From Burkholderiales bacterium (lineage in GTDB: Bacteria > Pseudomonadota > Gammaproteobacteria > Burkholderiales > Burkholderiaceae_C), in NCBI GenBank assembly GCA_017307855.1, contig JAFKGD010000009.1, positions 1 to 64,000 of the forward strand: a stretch of DNA of 64,000 bases. The letters are read 5' to 3'. Below are positions 27,287-36,862 of this stretch, piece after piece; position 1 is the first letter of the stretch, and each line of letters begins with the position of its first letter. The translations under genes were made by a program, and so were the position numbers. The notes beneath the pieces are model-generated. The model ran no database searches. It saw nothing but the letters and a program-made list of their open reading frames with translations, and had not been told where the DNA came from.

Positions 27287-27586
27287 ATGGCCCGCAAGCC
27301 CCGTCCGCAAACGCCGGCGCCCGCCACCGCCACGAAGCCCACCTCGCCTTCGCCCCACTCCAACCGCCAGCTGCTGGTACTGGGCGTGGCCCAGGCCGTG
27401 GGCTTCTTCGCCGGCGCGGTGCTGGGCCGCGGCCTGGGCATGCTGCTGGGGCTCGATGCCTTCGCGCCCGAGGGCTACAGCGGCCGCGCCATCGCCGGCA
27501 TCGCGCTGATCGGCCTGGGCGGCGGCGCGGGCGTGCAGGCGGCCCGCCTGTGGTACATCCGCCGCCACGGTGATCCGAAGGTCTGA
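27287..27586 (+). CDS. Small membrane protein between MoxR and GNAT genes
   Basis: 99 aa. A basic, Pro/Ser/Thr-rich N-terminus is followed by two membrane-spanning stretches (VLGVAQAVGFFAGAVLGRGLG and IAGIALIGLGGGAGVQAA). Starts 8 bases after the MoxR stop, so it is co-transcribed. No family recognised. Confidence 0.7.
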   Translation: MARKPRPQTPAPATATKPTSPSPHSNRQLLVLGVAQAVGFFAGAVLGRGLGMLLGLDAFAPEGYSGRAIAGIALIGLGGGAGVQAARLWYIRRHGDPKV

Positions 27587-27626
27587 GCCGCCCGCTTCCC
27601 AGTTCTCACGCGTCCCGGAGTCCTTC

Positions 27627-28238
27627 ATGGCGTTCATCGATCCCGTCACGCTCACCGGCCGCCATCACGTGGTGCTCGAGCCCCTGGGCCGCGAGCACGA
27701 GGCCGACCTGCTCGAGGCCGCGCGCGACGGCGAGCTCTGGAAGCTCTGGTACACCAGCGTCGCCTCGGCCGACAGCGTGGTCGATTACATGCAGACCGCC
27801 CTGCGCATGCAGAAGGAACAGGGGGCCCTTCCCTTCGTGGTGCGGCGCAAGTCCGACGGCCACATCGTCGGCTCCACGCGCTTCTTCAACGTCGATGCGA
27901 AGAACCGCCGCGTCGAGATCGGCTACACGTGGTACAGCCGCTCGGCCCAGCGCACCGGCATCAATACCGAAGCCAAGCTCATCATGCTCAAGCATGCGTT
28001 CGAGCAGCTCGACTGCATCGCGGTGGAGTTCCGCACGCACTGGTTCAATTTCCAGAGCCGCGCCGCCATCGCGCGGCTGGGCGCGCGCCAGGACGGCGTG
28101 CTACGCAACCACCAGATCGCCCCCAACGGCACGCTGCGCGACACCGTGGTGTTCAGCATCATCCAGAGCGAATGGCCCACGGTGCTGGCGCACCTGCGCT
28201 CGCTGCTCGACCGCCACCCGCCCGGAAGCACGGCGTAA
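27627..28238 (+). CDS. GNAT-family N-acetyltransferase (RimJ/RimL-like)
   Basis: 203 aa. The acetyl-CoA binding core is visible as RRVEIGYTWYSRSAQRTGINTEAK, VEFRTHWFNFQSRAAIARLGARQDG, and a C-terminal RDTVVFSII. The ATG at 27627 follows CCCGGAG closely. It may acetylate a protein N-terminus or an amine. It lies between the small membrane protein and the VWA gene. Confidence 0.85.
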   Translation: MAFIDPVTLTGRHHVVLEPLGREHEADLLEAARDGELWKLWYTSVASADSVVDYMQTALRMQKEQGALPFVVRRKSDGHIVGSTRFFNVDAKNRRVEIGYTWYSRSAQRTGINTEAKLIMLKHAFEQLDCIAVEFRTHWFNFQSRAAIARLGARQDGVLRNHQIAPNGTLRDTVVFSIIQSEWPTVLAHLRSLLDRHPPGSTA

Positions 28239-28335
28239 GCAAAGGATTCCATCCGGGACAGCGGCCAGCGCCCTTCCGATAATCGGCGGCTGACCCGCGC
28301 CACCGCCTCCCACGACCGACGCCCAGGAGCACTGC

Positions 28336-29538
28336 ATGCTGATCGACTTCTTCTACGCCCTGCGTTCGGCCCGCCTGCCCGTGTCGGCGAAGGAATACCT
28401 GTCGCTTCTCGAGGCGCTCGAAGCCGGCGTGGTCGGCCCGGCCAGCCAGGACCCTGAGGGTGACGGCTGGAGCGTGGACGACTTCTACTATCTCTCGCGC
28501 ACGGCGCTGGTCAAGGACGAGAAGCACTTCGACAAGTTCGACCGCGCGTTCTCCGCTTACTTCAAGGGCGTGCAGGCGCAGGCGGATTTCACCAAGGACG
28601 TGCCACTCGAATGGCTGCGCAAGGCGCTCGAAGCCGATCTCTCGCCCGAGGAGAAGGCCCGCATCGAGGCCATGGGCTGGGACGAGCTCATGGAAACGCT
28701 GAAGAAGCGCTTCGAGGAACAGAAGGAACGCCATGAAGGGGGCAGCAAGTGGATCGGCACCGGCGGCACCAGCCCGTTCGGCGCGCACGGGTTCAATCCG
28801 CGCGGCATCCGCATCGGCCAGGACAAGGGCCGCAACAAGAGCGCCGTGAAGGTGTGGGACCAGCGGGCCTACAAGGACTACGACGACAACCAGGAGCTGG
28901 GCACGCGCAACATCAAGGTGGCGCTGCGCCGCCTGCGCAAGTTCGCGCGCGAGGGGAACGATCTCGAACTGGACTTGCCCGACACCATCCGGTCCACCGC
29001 CGCCAACGCCGGCTGGCTCGACATCCGCATGGTGCCCGAGCGCCACAACAACGTGAAGGTGCTGCTGCTCATGGACGTGGGCGGCACCATGGACGAGCAC
29101 ATCCAGCGCGTGGAAGAACTCTTTTCCGCGGCCAAGAGCGAGTTCAAGCACCTGGAGTTCTATTACTTCCACAACTGCGTGTACGACTTCGTCTGGAAGA
29201 ACAACCGGCGCCGCTTCGCCGAGAAGTTCGCCACCTGGGACATCCTGCGCAAGTACAACAAGGACTACAAGCTGATCTTCGTGGGCGACGCCACGATGAG
29301 CCCTTACGAGATCCTGCAGCCCGGCGGCAGCGTCGAATACAACAACGAGGAAGCCGGCGCCGAATGGCTGCAGCGCCTCACGCACACCTTTCCGCGCTTC
29401 GCCTGGATCAACCCCGAGCCGCAGGGCGTGTGGCAGTACCGCCAGAGCATCGGCGTGATCCAGCAGCTGATGAGCCAGCGCATGTACCCGCTCACGCTGA
29501 GGGGGCTTGAAGACGCGATGCGCATGCTCTCGAAGTAG
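28336..29538 (+). CDS. VWA-domain CoxE-like protein
   Basis: 400 aa. The N-terminal part has the CoxE-like helical domain (LIDFFYALRSARLPVSAKEY). The C-terminal von Willebrand A domain carries LLMDVGGTMDEH, a degenerate metal-ion-dependent adhesion site (DxGGT for DxSxS). Paired with the MoxR ATPase at 26437. Such pairs insert metal or assemble enzyme complexes. Twelve bases separate it from tamA. Confidence 0.87.
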   Translation: MLIDFFYALRSARLPVSAKEYLSLLEALEAGVVGPASQDPEGDGWSVDDFYYLSRTALVKDEKHFDKFDRAFSAYFKGVQAQADFTKDVPLEWLRKALEADLSPEEKARIEAMGWDELMETLKKRFEEQKERHEGGSKWIGTGGTSPFGAHGFNPRGIRIGQDKGRNKSAVKVWDQRAYKDYDDNQELGTRNIKVALRRLRKFAREGNDLELDLPDTIRSTAANAGWLDIRMVPERHNNVKVLLLMDVGGTMDEHIQRVEELFSAAKSEFKHLEFYYFHNCVYDFVWKNNRRRFAEKFATWDILRKYNKDYKLIFVGDATMSPYEILQPGGSVEYNNEEAGAEWLQRLTHTFPRFAWINPEPQGVWQYRQSIGVIQQLMSQRMYPLTLRGLEDAMRMLSK

Positions 29539-29550
29539 GATGCCCGTCTG

Positions 29551-31461
29551 ATGCGTCTGTGTGCCTCGCCCACGCGCGCGGCGGCTGGCGCGGCCCTTCT
29601 GGCCGGCGCCCTTCTGCTCACCGGTTGTTCCCTCTTTCCGCGCGAGGCCACGGTGGTGGATGCCGACGCGCCCCCACCCGCCGCCGCCCTGGAAGCCACG
29701 CCCCAGGGTGCCGTCGGCACGCGCAGTGCCACGCCCGAGGCCATGGCCTTCGACATCGACGTGCGGGCACCCGAGCCGGCACGCGCGCTGCTGGCCACCC
29801 ACCTCGAACTCAACCGCTTCCGCGCGGTGACCGACCTGGACGAAGCCGAACTCGCGCGCCTGATCGAGCTGGCCGACCGCGACGCGCGCAACCTGCTGGG
29901 CACGCTGGGCTACTTCAATCCGCTGGTGGATATCCATCGCGAAGGCGCCGTGGGCCAGCGGCCCACCATCGTGGTCGTCGTCACACCCGGCGAGCAGACG
30001 CGCGTCACGGGCGTGGACATCCGCTTCGCGGGCGACATCGCCACGTCCACCGACCCCGCCGCCCAGGCGCAGCGCGACGAGCTGCGGCGCCTGTGGTCCC
30101 TGCCCGTGGGCCGCCCGTTCACACAGGACGACTGGGACAGCGCCAAGACCCAGGCCACGCGGCGGCTCACCGAAAAGCGCTACCCCGCCGGCCGCATCAC
30201 GGCAACGCGCGCCGAGGTGAATGCCGACAACAACGGCGCGCAGCTCGGCCTGACGGCCGAATCCGGCCCGCTCTTCAGGCTAGGCGCCATGCAGGTCACG
30301 GGCATGCAGCGCTACGACCCGGACATCGTGCCGCGGCTGGCGCGCCTGCCGGCCGGCTCGGTGTACGACCAGTCCGAACTGGTCGAGGCGCAGCAGAGGC
30401 TGTCGTCCAGCGGCTACTTCGATTCGGCCTACATCTTCATCGACCCGGAGGGTGACGCCGAGGCCGCTCCTGTGCAGGTGAACGTGCGCGAGGCGCCGCT
30501 CAAGCGCGTGGTGCTGGGGGTAGGCCTGACCACGGACAGCGGCCCGCGCGCCTCCATCGAGCACACGCACAACCGCGTGCCCTACATCGGCTGGCGCGTG
30601 ACCAACAAGCTGCAGCTCGAACGCAAGCAACCGCACATCCAGACCGACTGGCTCGCGCCGCCCGACGACGACAGCTGGCGCTGGGGCGTGCTGGGCCGCG
30701 CCGAGCGCCTCGACGACGACGAACTGATCACCCAGACCCAGCGCCTGCGCGTGGGACGCAGCCGCAACGAAGACAACATCGACCGCAACATCTACCTGCA
30801 ATACGACCGCGCCAGCGTGAGGGCGGCCGGCGGGGTGGACGTGTCGTCGCAGGACGCAGGCGATGGCTCCGCGCTGACCGCCAACTACGTGTGGACAGGC
30901 CGCTACTTCGACAACAACCTCAATCCATCCAGCGGATTCGGGCTGGGCCTGGAGCTGGGCGCCGGCATCACGCTCGGCACCGAGAAGAAGCCGTTCACCC
31001 GTGTGGTCGGCCGCTGGCTGGGCATCCGCCCGCTGGGCACCGATCGTGGCCGACTGGCCATGCGGGCCGAGGCCGGCGGGGTCTTCGCCGACGAGGCGGC
31101 ACGCATTCCTTCCACCCAGCAATTCCGCACCGGCGGCGACAGCACGGTACGCGGCTACGCCTACCGCTCGATCGGCATCCCGCTCGATGGCGGGCTCACC
31201 GGCCCGGGCCGCTACATGATCAACGGCAGCATCGAATGGCAGCGCCCGCTGCGCCGCAACGGCATGGCCACCGAGTTCGATCACACCGTGTTTCTCGACG
31301 GCGGTGCCGTGGCCGACAAGCCCGGCGCGCTCAAGCCCGTTTTCGGCGTGGGCACCGGCGTGCGCTGGCGCAGCCCGGTGGGCCCGCTGCAGGCCGACAT
31401 CGCCTACGGGCTGGAGGCGAAGAAATTCCGCCTGCATCTCTCGGTGGGGTTCGTCTTCTGA
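29551..31461 (+). CDS. tamA: TamA, outer-membrane Omp85/BamA-family subunit of the translocation and assembly module
   Basis: 636 aa. N-terminal export signal, then POTRA-like domains up to about residue 310 and a C-terminal 16-stranded barrel (GGDSTVRGYAYRSIG, then ending FRLHLSVGFVF). The C-terminal Phe is usual for outer-membrane insertion. Unusual: the signal contains the lipobox LLTGC with Cys26, so the protein may be lipid-anchored as well. Works with TamB to insert barrel proteins. Stop overlaps the TamB start by one base. Confidence 0.9.
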   Translation: MRLCASPTRAAAGAALLAGALLLTGCSLFPREATVVDADAPPPAAALEATPQGAVGTRSATPEAMAFDIDVRAPEPARALLATHLELNRFRAVTDLDEAELARLIELADRDARNLLGTLGYFNPLVDIHREGAVGQRPTIVVVVTPGEQTRVTGVDIRFAGDIATSTDPAAQAQRDELRRLWSLPVGRPFTQDDWDSAKTQATRRLTEKRYPAGRITATRAEVNADNNGAQLGLTAESGPLFRLGAMQVTGMQRYDPDIVPRLARLPAGSVYDQSELVEAQQRLSSSGYFDSAYIFIDPEGDAEAAPVQVNVREAPLKRVVLGVGLTTDSGPRASIEHTHNRVPYIGWRVTNKLQLERKQPHIQTDWLAPPDDDSWRWGVLGRAERLDDDELITQTQRLRVGRSRNEDNIDRNIYLQYDRASVRAAGGVDVSSQDAGDGSALTANYVWTGRYFDNNLNPSSGFGLGLELGAGITLGTEKKPFTRVVGRWLGIRPLGTDRGRLAMRAEAGGVFADEAARIPSTQQFRTGGDSTVRGYAYRSIGIPLDGGLTGPGRYMINGSIEWQRPLRRNGMATEFDHTVFLDGGAVADKPGALKPVFGVGTGVRWRSPVGPLQADIAYGLEAKKFRLHLSVGFVF

Positions 31462-34400
31462 TGGCCGCCGTGCCCGCCACCCGCACACCCGCCGGCATCG
31501 GCAGCCGCGCCTGGGCGCTGCGCGTGCTGGTGCGCGTGCTGCGCGGCCTGGCTTGGTTGCTCGGCCTGGCGGTGATCGCGCTGGTGCTGCTCACGGCCGG
31601 CCTCTGGTGGTGGTCGGGGCAGGACGGATCGCTGGCCACGGCGCTGCGGCTGGCCGCGCGCTACACGCCGGTCCAGGTGGAAGACGTGCAGGGCCCGCTG
31701 CGTGGCGATGGCCGCATCGCGCGGCTGGCGTGGCAACAGGACGGCCTGGCGGTGCACGCCGAGGGTGTGCAGATCGCCTGGCAGCCGCTCGGCCTGCTGC
31801 TGGGCCAGTTCCAGCTCGACCGCCTGGCCGCAGCTTCGATCTCCATCGACGACGCCCGCCCGCCCGGCAACGAACCCGCCGCCGCCCCCGCCTCGCTCGG
31901 GCTGCCGCTGCGCGTGTCGGTGGGCAACATCGCCATCGGCCGCGTGGCCTACAACGCCGATGCCTTCGAGGCCGGGCCGATCGAGGGCGACTACGGCTTC
32001 GACGGCCTCTACCACGCGCTGACGCTGCGGCAGCTGCAGATCGCCCAGGGCCGCTATGCGGGCAATCTGCGCCTGGGGGCCTACGCATCGATGCCGCTCA
32101 CCCTGCGCGCCACAGGCGAAGTGCAGACCGAGATTCCGGGTGGCGGCGCGCTGCCGGTCTTCATCGAAGCGCAGGCCAGTGGGCCGCTGGCGATGCTCGA
32201 CATCGAAGCCCAGTTGCGAACCGCTCCCGCAGCGGGCGCCGCGCCTGCCGCTGCGGCCTCCGCGCCAGCGGCGAGCCCGCCCGCGACGCCCACCGCCGCC
32301 GCGCCACAGGCGCGCCTGCAGGCCCGTGTGCTGCCATTCGCTGCACAGCCCGTGCAGCAGGCGCAGGCCGAATTCCAGCAACTCGACCTGGCCGCGCTGT
32401 GGCCCGGTGCGCCCCGCACGCGGCTGTCGGGCGACGCGCACCTGCGGCCCGAGGGCGGGCGCAACGACGCGTGGACGCTCGCCGCGACCATCGACAACTC
32501 CGAGCCCGGCCCGATCGACCGCCAGCGCGTGCCGCTCTCACGGCTGGAGGCCGAGGGCGAATGGCGCAGCGGTGTGGCGCTGGTTCGCTCGCTGGCAGCC
32601 CAGGTCGCTGGCGGCGAGCTCACCGCCCAGGGCGAATGGACCGACGCCGCCACCAGCCGCTGGACTTTGCAGGCCCGTGCGCGCGGCATCGACCCTGGAC
32701 AGATCAGCAGCCAGCTGGCCGCGCAGCCGCTGGACGGCCAGGCCAGCGCGCACGGCCAGGGCCAGGACATCGATTTCGATGCCGCCGTCACCGCAGCGGC
32801 CGGCACGCGCGTGACCGCACCCGCGCGCCGCGTGCGCGGCAGCACGGTGGACCTGCGTCCGTTGCGGCTGCAGGACGCGTCGGCCAAAGGGCGCTGGACG
32901 GGCAGCCAGCTCACGCTGCAAACGCTGCGCGTGAGGGCCAACGATGCGCGGCTTGATGCCACGCGTGTCGTCGTGCCCGTGCCCTTGGCCGGCGCTTCGG
33001 GCCGCGTGGATTTCAGCGCGCCGGGCCTTGCGCTGTCGGCCGATGGCGAGATGCGCGAGACGCGCGGCGCCGGCACGCTCGACCTGGCGGCCACCGACAC
33101 CGCGCTGGCACTCGCCTGGCTGCGCCAGTTGCCCGGCCTGGGCGACCTGGCGGCGGGCCTCGAAGCGCGCGGCAATGCACGGCTGCGCGGCAGCTGGCAG
33201 GGCGGCTGGCGCGATCCGGCCATCGACGCGCGCCTGACGGCCCCCACGCTGGACATCGACCTGGGCCCCGAGCCCGCCGACGACTGGCAACTGCGCGATG
33301 CCGAGGTCGCCTTGCAGGGCCGCATCGCCCAGGCGCAACTGGCCGTTCGCGCGCGTGCGGCACAAGGTGCACGCAAGCTCGACGTGCGGCTGGGCGGCCA
33401 GGTGGGCCAGCCCGGCTACAGCGCCGCGCGCCCGCCCGATTGGTCGCGCGCCGCGTGGCAGGCACGCATCGCCGAGCTGAATGCGGCGCTGGAAGACCCG
33501 GCCGTGGGTGGGGGCGCGTGGCGCGTGGCGACGCGCTCGCCCGTCATGATCGACTGGACACCGGCCTCGCCGACCACACGCCTGGCCGTCAGCGCCGGCG
33601 AAGCCGTGCTGACCGCACCGGCCCCGCGCCGCCCCGCCGCGCAGGTGGCCGACACGCCAGCCGTGGCGACACCGGCCACCCCCAGCAGTGCGACCATCGC
33701 CTGGGAACCCGTTCGCTGGCGACCGGGTGAGCTGGTCACCGCGGGCCGCATCCGCGGCCTGCCGATGGCATGGCTCGAGCCGTTCGCCGGCGAGCAGATG
33801 GCCGACCTCGGCCTGTCGGGCACGCTGGTGTTCGACGGCAGCTGGGATGCCTTGGTGGGCGACACGCTGCGCCTGCAGGCCAGCGTGGCGCGCAGCGCGG
33901 GCGACATCAGTGTGCGTGCCGAAGGCGCGGGCGGTGGCAGCACCCGCTTGGCCGCCGGCGTGCGCGAGGCGCGCCTGGACGTGCGCAACGAAGGCGAGCG
34001 CCTGGCCGCCACGCTGCGCTGGGACAGCGAGCGCGCCGGCACCGCCAGCGGCCAGTTGGCCACCACACTCGCGCGCAGCGCCGACGGCGCCTGGCAATGG
34101 GCCGAAGACGCGCCGCTGCAGGGCCGGCTGACCGCGCAGTTGCCGCGCATCGGCGTGTGGTCGATGCTGGCGCCGCCCGGCTGGCGGCTGCGCGGCTCGC
34201 TCGCCACCGACGTGGTGATCGCAGGCACGCGGGGCGCCCCTTCGCTCACCGGCAGCCTGCAGGCCGACGATCTGGCGCTGCGCTCGGTGGTCGATGGCAT
34301 CGAGTTCGGCAACGGCCGCCTGCGCGCGCGTCTGGCCGGCACACGGCTGGTGGTCGACGAGTTCACGCTCGAAGGCGCGGGCGAGCGCGGCGAAGGCGGC

Positions 34401-35450
34401 ACGCTCACCGCGCGCGGCGAAGGCGGCTGGATCGACGGCAAGCTGCAGGCGCGCCTGCAGGCTCAGGTGAACCGGCTGCGCGCCAGCATCCGCACCGATC
34501 GCCAGGTCACCGTGTCGGGCCAGCTCACGGCCGGCATGGACGGCGGCTCGGGCGAGCTGCGTGGCTCGCTCACCGTCGACCGCGCGCTGATCGTGCTGCC
34601 CGAGGAAAGCAAGCCCGAGCTGGGCAGCGACGTGATCGTGGTGCGCGGCGGCACCGGCGCAGCTGGCGCCACCGCACCCGCGCAAACCTCGGCCCGTGCC
34701 GATGCCGCCACCACCGACGCGCGCACGCTGGCGCTGGACGTCAAGCTCGACCTGGGCAACGAGTTCCGCGTGCAGGGAATGGGCATCGACACGCGCGTGC
34801 GCGGTGCGCTCGACATCACTGGCAGTACGCTGGCCAACCCGCGCGTCAACGGCACGGTGCGCACCTTCGGCGGCCAGTACCGCGCCTACGGCCAACGGCT
34901 GGACGTGGCGCAGGGCGTGCTGATCTTCAACGGCCCGCCGGCCAATCCCACGCTCGACGTGCTGGCGCTGCGCGCCAACATGCTCAGCGACCAGAAGGTG
35001 GGCGTGCAGATCACCGGCACCGCGTTGCTGCCGCGCATCCGCCTCTACGCCTCGCCCGACATGCCCGACGCCGAAAAACTCTCGTGGCTGGTGCTGGGAC
35101 GCTCGTCCGCCTCGGGCGGCGCCGAGGCCGCGCTGCTGCAACAGGCCGCGCTGGCACTGCTGGGCAGCCGTGGCGGCGGCGGCATGTCGGGCGGGCTCGC
35201 ATCGGCGCTGGGCCTCGATGAACTCTCGGTGCGCGGATCGAGCACCAACGAATCGGGCACCACCACCCAGGGTGCCATCACGCTGGGCAAACGCTTCTCG
35301 CGCAATTTCTACGCCGCCTACGAGCGCAGCCTGTCGGGCGCGCTGGGCACGCTCTACGTCTTCTACGACCTCTCTCGCCGCTGGACGGTACGCGCGCAGA
35401 CCGGCGAGCAAAGCGCGGTGGACCTGATCTTCACACTGTCGTACGACTGA
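31461..35450 (+). CDS. tamB: TamB, inner-membrane anchored periplasmic translocation subunit (DUF490)
   Basis: 1329 aa. A single N-terminal membrane helix near residues 25-48 (LRGLAWLLGLAVIALVLLT) is followed by long beta-helical repeats and the C-terminal TamB/DUF490 domain. The latter includes AKLSWLVLGRSS-like EKLSWLVLGRSS and ends with the barrel-like FTLSYD. It spans the periplasm and hands substrates or lipids to TamA. ATG at 31461 overlaps the tamA TGA. Confidence 0.92.
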   Translation: MAAVPATRTPAGIGSRAWALRVLVRVLRGLAWLLGLAVIALVLLTAGLWWWSGQDGSLATALRLAARYTPVQVEDVQGPLRGDGRIARLAWQQDGLAVHAEGVQIAWQPLGLLLGQFQLDRLAAASISIDDARPPGNEPAAAPASLGLPLRVSVGNIAIGRVAYNADAFEAGPIEGDYGFDGLYHALTLRQLQIAQGRYAGNLRLGAYASMPLTLRATGEVQTEIPGGGALPVFIEAQASGPLAMLDIEAQLRTAPAAGAAPAAAASAPAASPPATPTAAAPQARLQARVLPFAAQPVQQAQAEFQQLDLAALWPGAPRTRLSGDAHLRPEGGRNDAWTLAATIDNSEPGPIDRQRVPLSRLEAEGEWRSGVALVRSLAAQVAGGELTAQGEWTDAATSRWTLQARARGIDPGQISSQLAAQPLDGQASAHGQGQDIDFDAAVTAAAGTRVTAPARRVRGSTVDLRPLRLQDASAKGRWTGSQLTLQTLRVRANDARLDATRVVVPVPLAGASGRVDFSAPGLALSADGEMRETRGAGTLDLAATDTALALAWLRQLPGLGDLAAGLEARGNARLRGSWQGGWRDPAIDARLTAPTLDIDLGPEPADDWQLRDAEVALQGRIAQAQLAVRARAAQGARKLDVRLGGQVGQPGYSAARPPDWSRAAWQARIAELNAALEDPAVGGGAWRVATRSPVMIDWTPASPTTRLAVSAGEAVLTAPAPRRPAAQVADTPAVATPATPSSATIAWEPVRWRPGELVTAGRIRGLPMAWLEPFAGEQMADLGLSGTLVFDGSWDALVGDTLRLQASVARSAGDISVRAEGAGGGSTRLAAGVREARLDVRNEGERLAATLRWDSERAGTASGQLATTLARSADGAWQWAEDAPLQGRLTAQLPRIGVWSMLAPPGWRLRGSLATDVVIAGTRGAPSLTGSLQADDLALRSVVDGIEFGNGRLRARLAGTRLVVDEFTLEGAGERGEGGTLTARGEGGWIDGKLQARLQAQVNRLRASIRTDRQVTVSGQLTAGMDGGSGELRGSLTVDRALIVLPEESKPELGSDVIVVRGGTGAAGATAPAQTSARADAATTDARTLALDVKLDLGNEFRVQGMGIDTRVRGALDITGSTLANPRVNGTVRTFGGQYRAYGQRLDVAQGVLIFNGPPANPTLDVLALRANMLSDQKVGVQITGTALLPRIRLYASPDMPDAEKLSWLVLGRSSASGGAEAALLQQAALALLGSRGGGGMSGGLASALGLDELSVRGSSTNESGTTTQGAITLGKRFSRNFYAAYERSLSGALGTLYVFYDLSRRWTVRAQTGEQSAVDLIFTLSYD

Positions 35451-35496
35451 CTGCGGGGCGCGCCGCATGCGCCCGCCTACAATGGCGGCCGGTCCG

Positions 35497-35571
35497 CTCC
35501 CTGTAGTTCAATGGATAGAACGAGTGCCTCCTAAGCGCTAGATACAGGTTCGATTCCTGTCGGGGGGACCA
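35497..35571 (+). tRNA. tRNA-Arg (CCT anticodon), prophage attachment gene
   Basis: A 75-base cloverleaf with an acceptor stem CTCCCTG/CGGGGGG (two G-U pairs), D stem GTTC/GAAC, anticodon stem AGTGC/GCGCT, anticodon CCT at 35530-35532, T arm ACAGG-TTCGATT-CCTGT and an encoded CCA. The integrase begins 112 bases past the 3' end. The T arm and acceptor half are the probable attL core. Confidence 0.9.
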
Positions 35572-35650
35572 CTTGCAAACATCTCGGGGAAACAGCGACA
35601 TTTCCACGCCGGAACCGCCAGAGAGCGACGCGGAGCGACTACGATAGCTC

Positions 35651-35682
35651 CCCGCACAACTGCCCGCACAGGTTCCCGCACA
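35651..35682. repeat. Three CCCGCACA direct repeats with 12-base period upstream of integrase
   Basis: CCCGCACA occurs at 35651, 35663 and 35675, exactly 12 bases apart, ending one base before the integrase ATG. The same DNA could be read in frame as repeated PAQ units, but a TAG lies directly before it. Probable integrase or excisionase arm-type or autoregulatory sites. Confidence 0.6.
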
Positions 35683-35683
35683 G

Positions 35684-36607
35684 ATGGCCTACATCCGAAA
35701 GTACCGCGACAAGTGGCGCGCGGAAGTGGAGAAGCATGGCCACCGCGCATCTTTCGTCGCCGAGACGAAGCGAGAGGCCCAGGCCTGGGCGCTCAAGAAG
35801 GAGGCCGAGCTGGAGGCATTGAAGGGCTCCGGCGGCAAGACCTTGGGTGATGCGGTATCGCACTACCTCAAGACGGTGAGCGTCACCAAGAGCAGGCCGG
35901 AGTGGGAGGAGCGACGCTTCGACGAGTTCATGCGCCACTTCGGCGAGGACTGCCGCCTGGTCGACATCACGTCGGAGCGCATCGGCCAGTGGCGCGACAA
36001 GCGGCTTGAGACGGTGGTGGGAAACACGGTACTCCGTGAGGCCAACCTGTTCCGCAATCTGTTCACCGTGGCCGCCGACGAGTGGCGGTGGATCGACCGC
36101 AATCCGTTCAAGGGGGTGCGCCTGCCAGAGCAAGGACAGGCCCGCCATCAACTGTGGCGCTGGCAGTTGATCAAGAGGGTGCTGCGCGCCCCGCGGGACA
36201 AGAAGACGGCCGAGGTGATCAGGGCCTTCCACATTGCCCTGCACACGGGCCGGCGCCTATCCGAGATCCTGGAGGGTGAGTACGACCCGCGGCGCAAGGT
36301 CTGGATGCTGGAGAAGACCAAGACTACAGGCCGAATCGAGTTTCCCGTGCCTCGTCGAGCGCAGCGCCTGCTGCCGGTGAAATTCACGGTTGGCGCGAAC
36401 GAGGCAAGCGCGCTGTTCTCTCGGCTCACCAGACAGCTGCTGATCGAGGGCCTGACCTTTCACGACACGCGAGCCACAGCCATCACGCTGCTGTCGCGCC
36501 GGGTTGATGTCATGACGCTGGCCCGCATCAGCGGGCACCGAGACATCAACATCCTGCAAAACACCTACTACCGGGAAACGGCCGAGCAGATTGCAGCCCG
36601 GGTGTGA
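35684..36607 (+). CDS. int: Tyrosine recombinase (phage integrase)
   Basis: 307 aa. N-terminal arm and SAM-like DNA-binding parts (about 1-150) precede the catalytic domain. Catalytic residues: Arg191 (TGRRLSE), Lys near 212-214, His260 and Arg263 (HDTRAT), His285 (ISGHRD) and a Tyr at 295/296 (NTYYRE). It inserts and excises the prophage at tRNA-Arg. It reads away from the tRNA and is convergent with Rz1. No Shine-Dalgarno is seen; the repeats occupy that place. Confidence 0.92.
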   Translation: MAYIRKYRDKWRAEVEKHGHRASFVAETKREAQAWALKKEAELEALKGSGGKTLGDAVSHYLKTVSVTKSRPEWEERRFDEFMRHFGEDCRLVDITSERIGQWRDKRLETVVGNTVLREANLFRNLFTVAADEWRWIDRNPFKGVRLPEQGQARHQLWRWQLIKRVLRAPRDKKTAEVIRAFHIALHTGRRLSEILEGEYDPRRKVWMLEKTKTTGRIEFPVPRRAQRLLPVKFTVGANEASALFSRLTRQLLIEGLTFHDTRATAITLLSRRVDVMTLARISGHRDINILQNTYYRETAEQIAARV

Positions 36608-36613
36608 TGAGCC

Positions 36614-36862
36614 TCAGCGCGGCCAGGATTCGACCAGCGCCTGACGCTTTGACCTCTCGCAGCCGTAGGCGCCGATCCATGCGACCGTCCATTCCGCGAG
36701 CCCCTGAGCGGTGACTCCGGCCGTCAGGGGTTCAGGGGTTGCGCACCCCGTTACCAGCGCCACAGGAGGCGGGTCGATCCGCGCGGGCGCATTCGGCGAC
36801 GTCGTTGAGCAAGCTGATAGCAGCAGCAGGGACGAGGCAAGCAGCAAGGGGCGCAGCAGCAT
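36614..36862 (-). CDS. Rz1: Rz1-like outer-membrane spanin lipoprotein
   Basis: 82 aa. Short signal with a lipobox LLLSACS, then a proline-containing segment (IDPPPVALVTGC) and a C-terminal region beyond the end of Rz. It begins inside Rz in a different frame (overlap 36732-36862). This is the classic embedded o-spanin layout, but it extends 118 bases past the Rz stop. It joins Rz to fuse inner and outer membranes at lysis. Confidence 0.85.
   Translation of the reverse strand: MLLRPLLLASSLLLLSACSTTSPNAPARIDPPPVALVTGCATPEPLTAGVTAQGLAEWTVAWIGAYGCERSKRQALVESWPR

Noticed and set aside
30891-31460. In-frame extension of TamB upstream into tamA.
   Set aside because: The extension is tamA in another frame; TamB begins at 31461 with a proper membrane anchor and a one-base overlap.
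35538-35750. A minus-strand frame ending in GPPDRNRTCI.
   Set aside because: This is a shadow of the tRNA-Arg T arm and acceptor.
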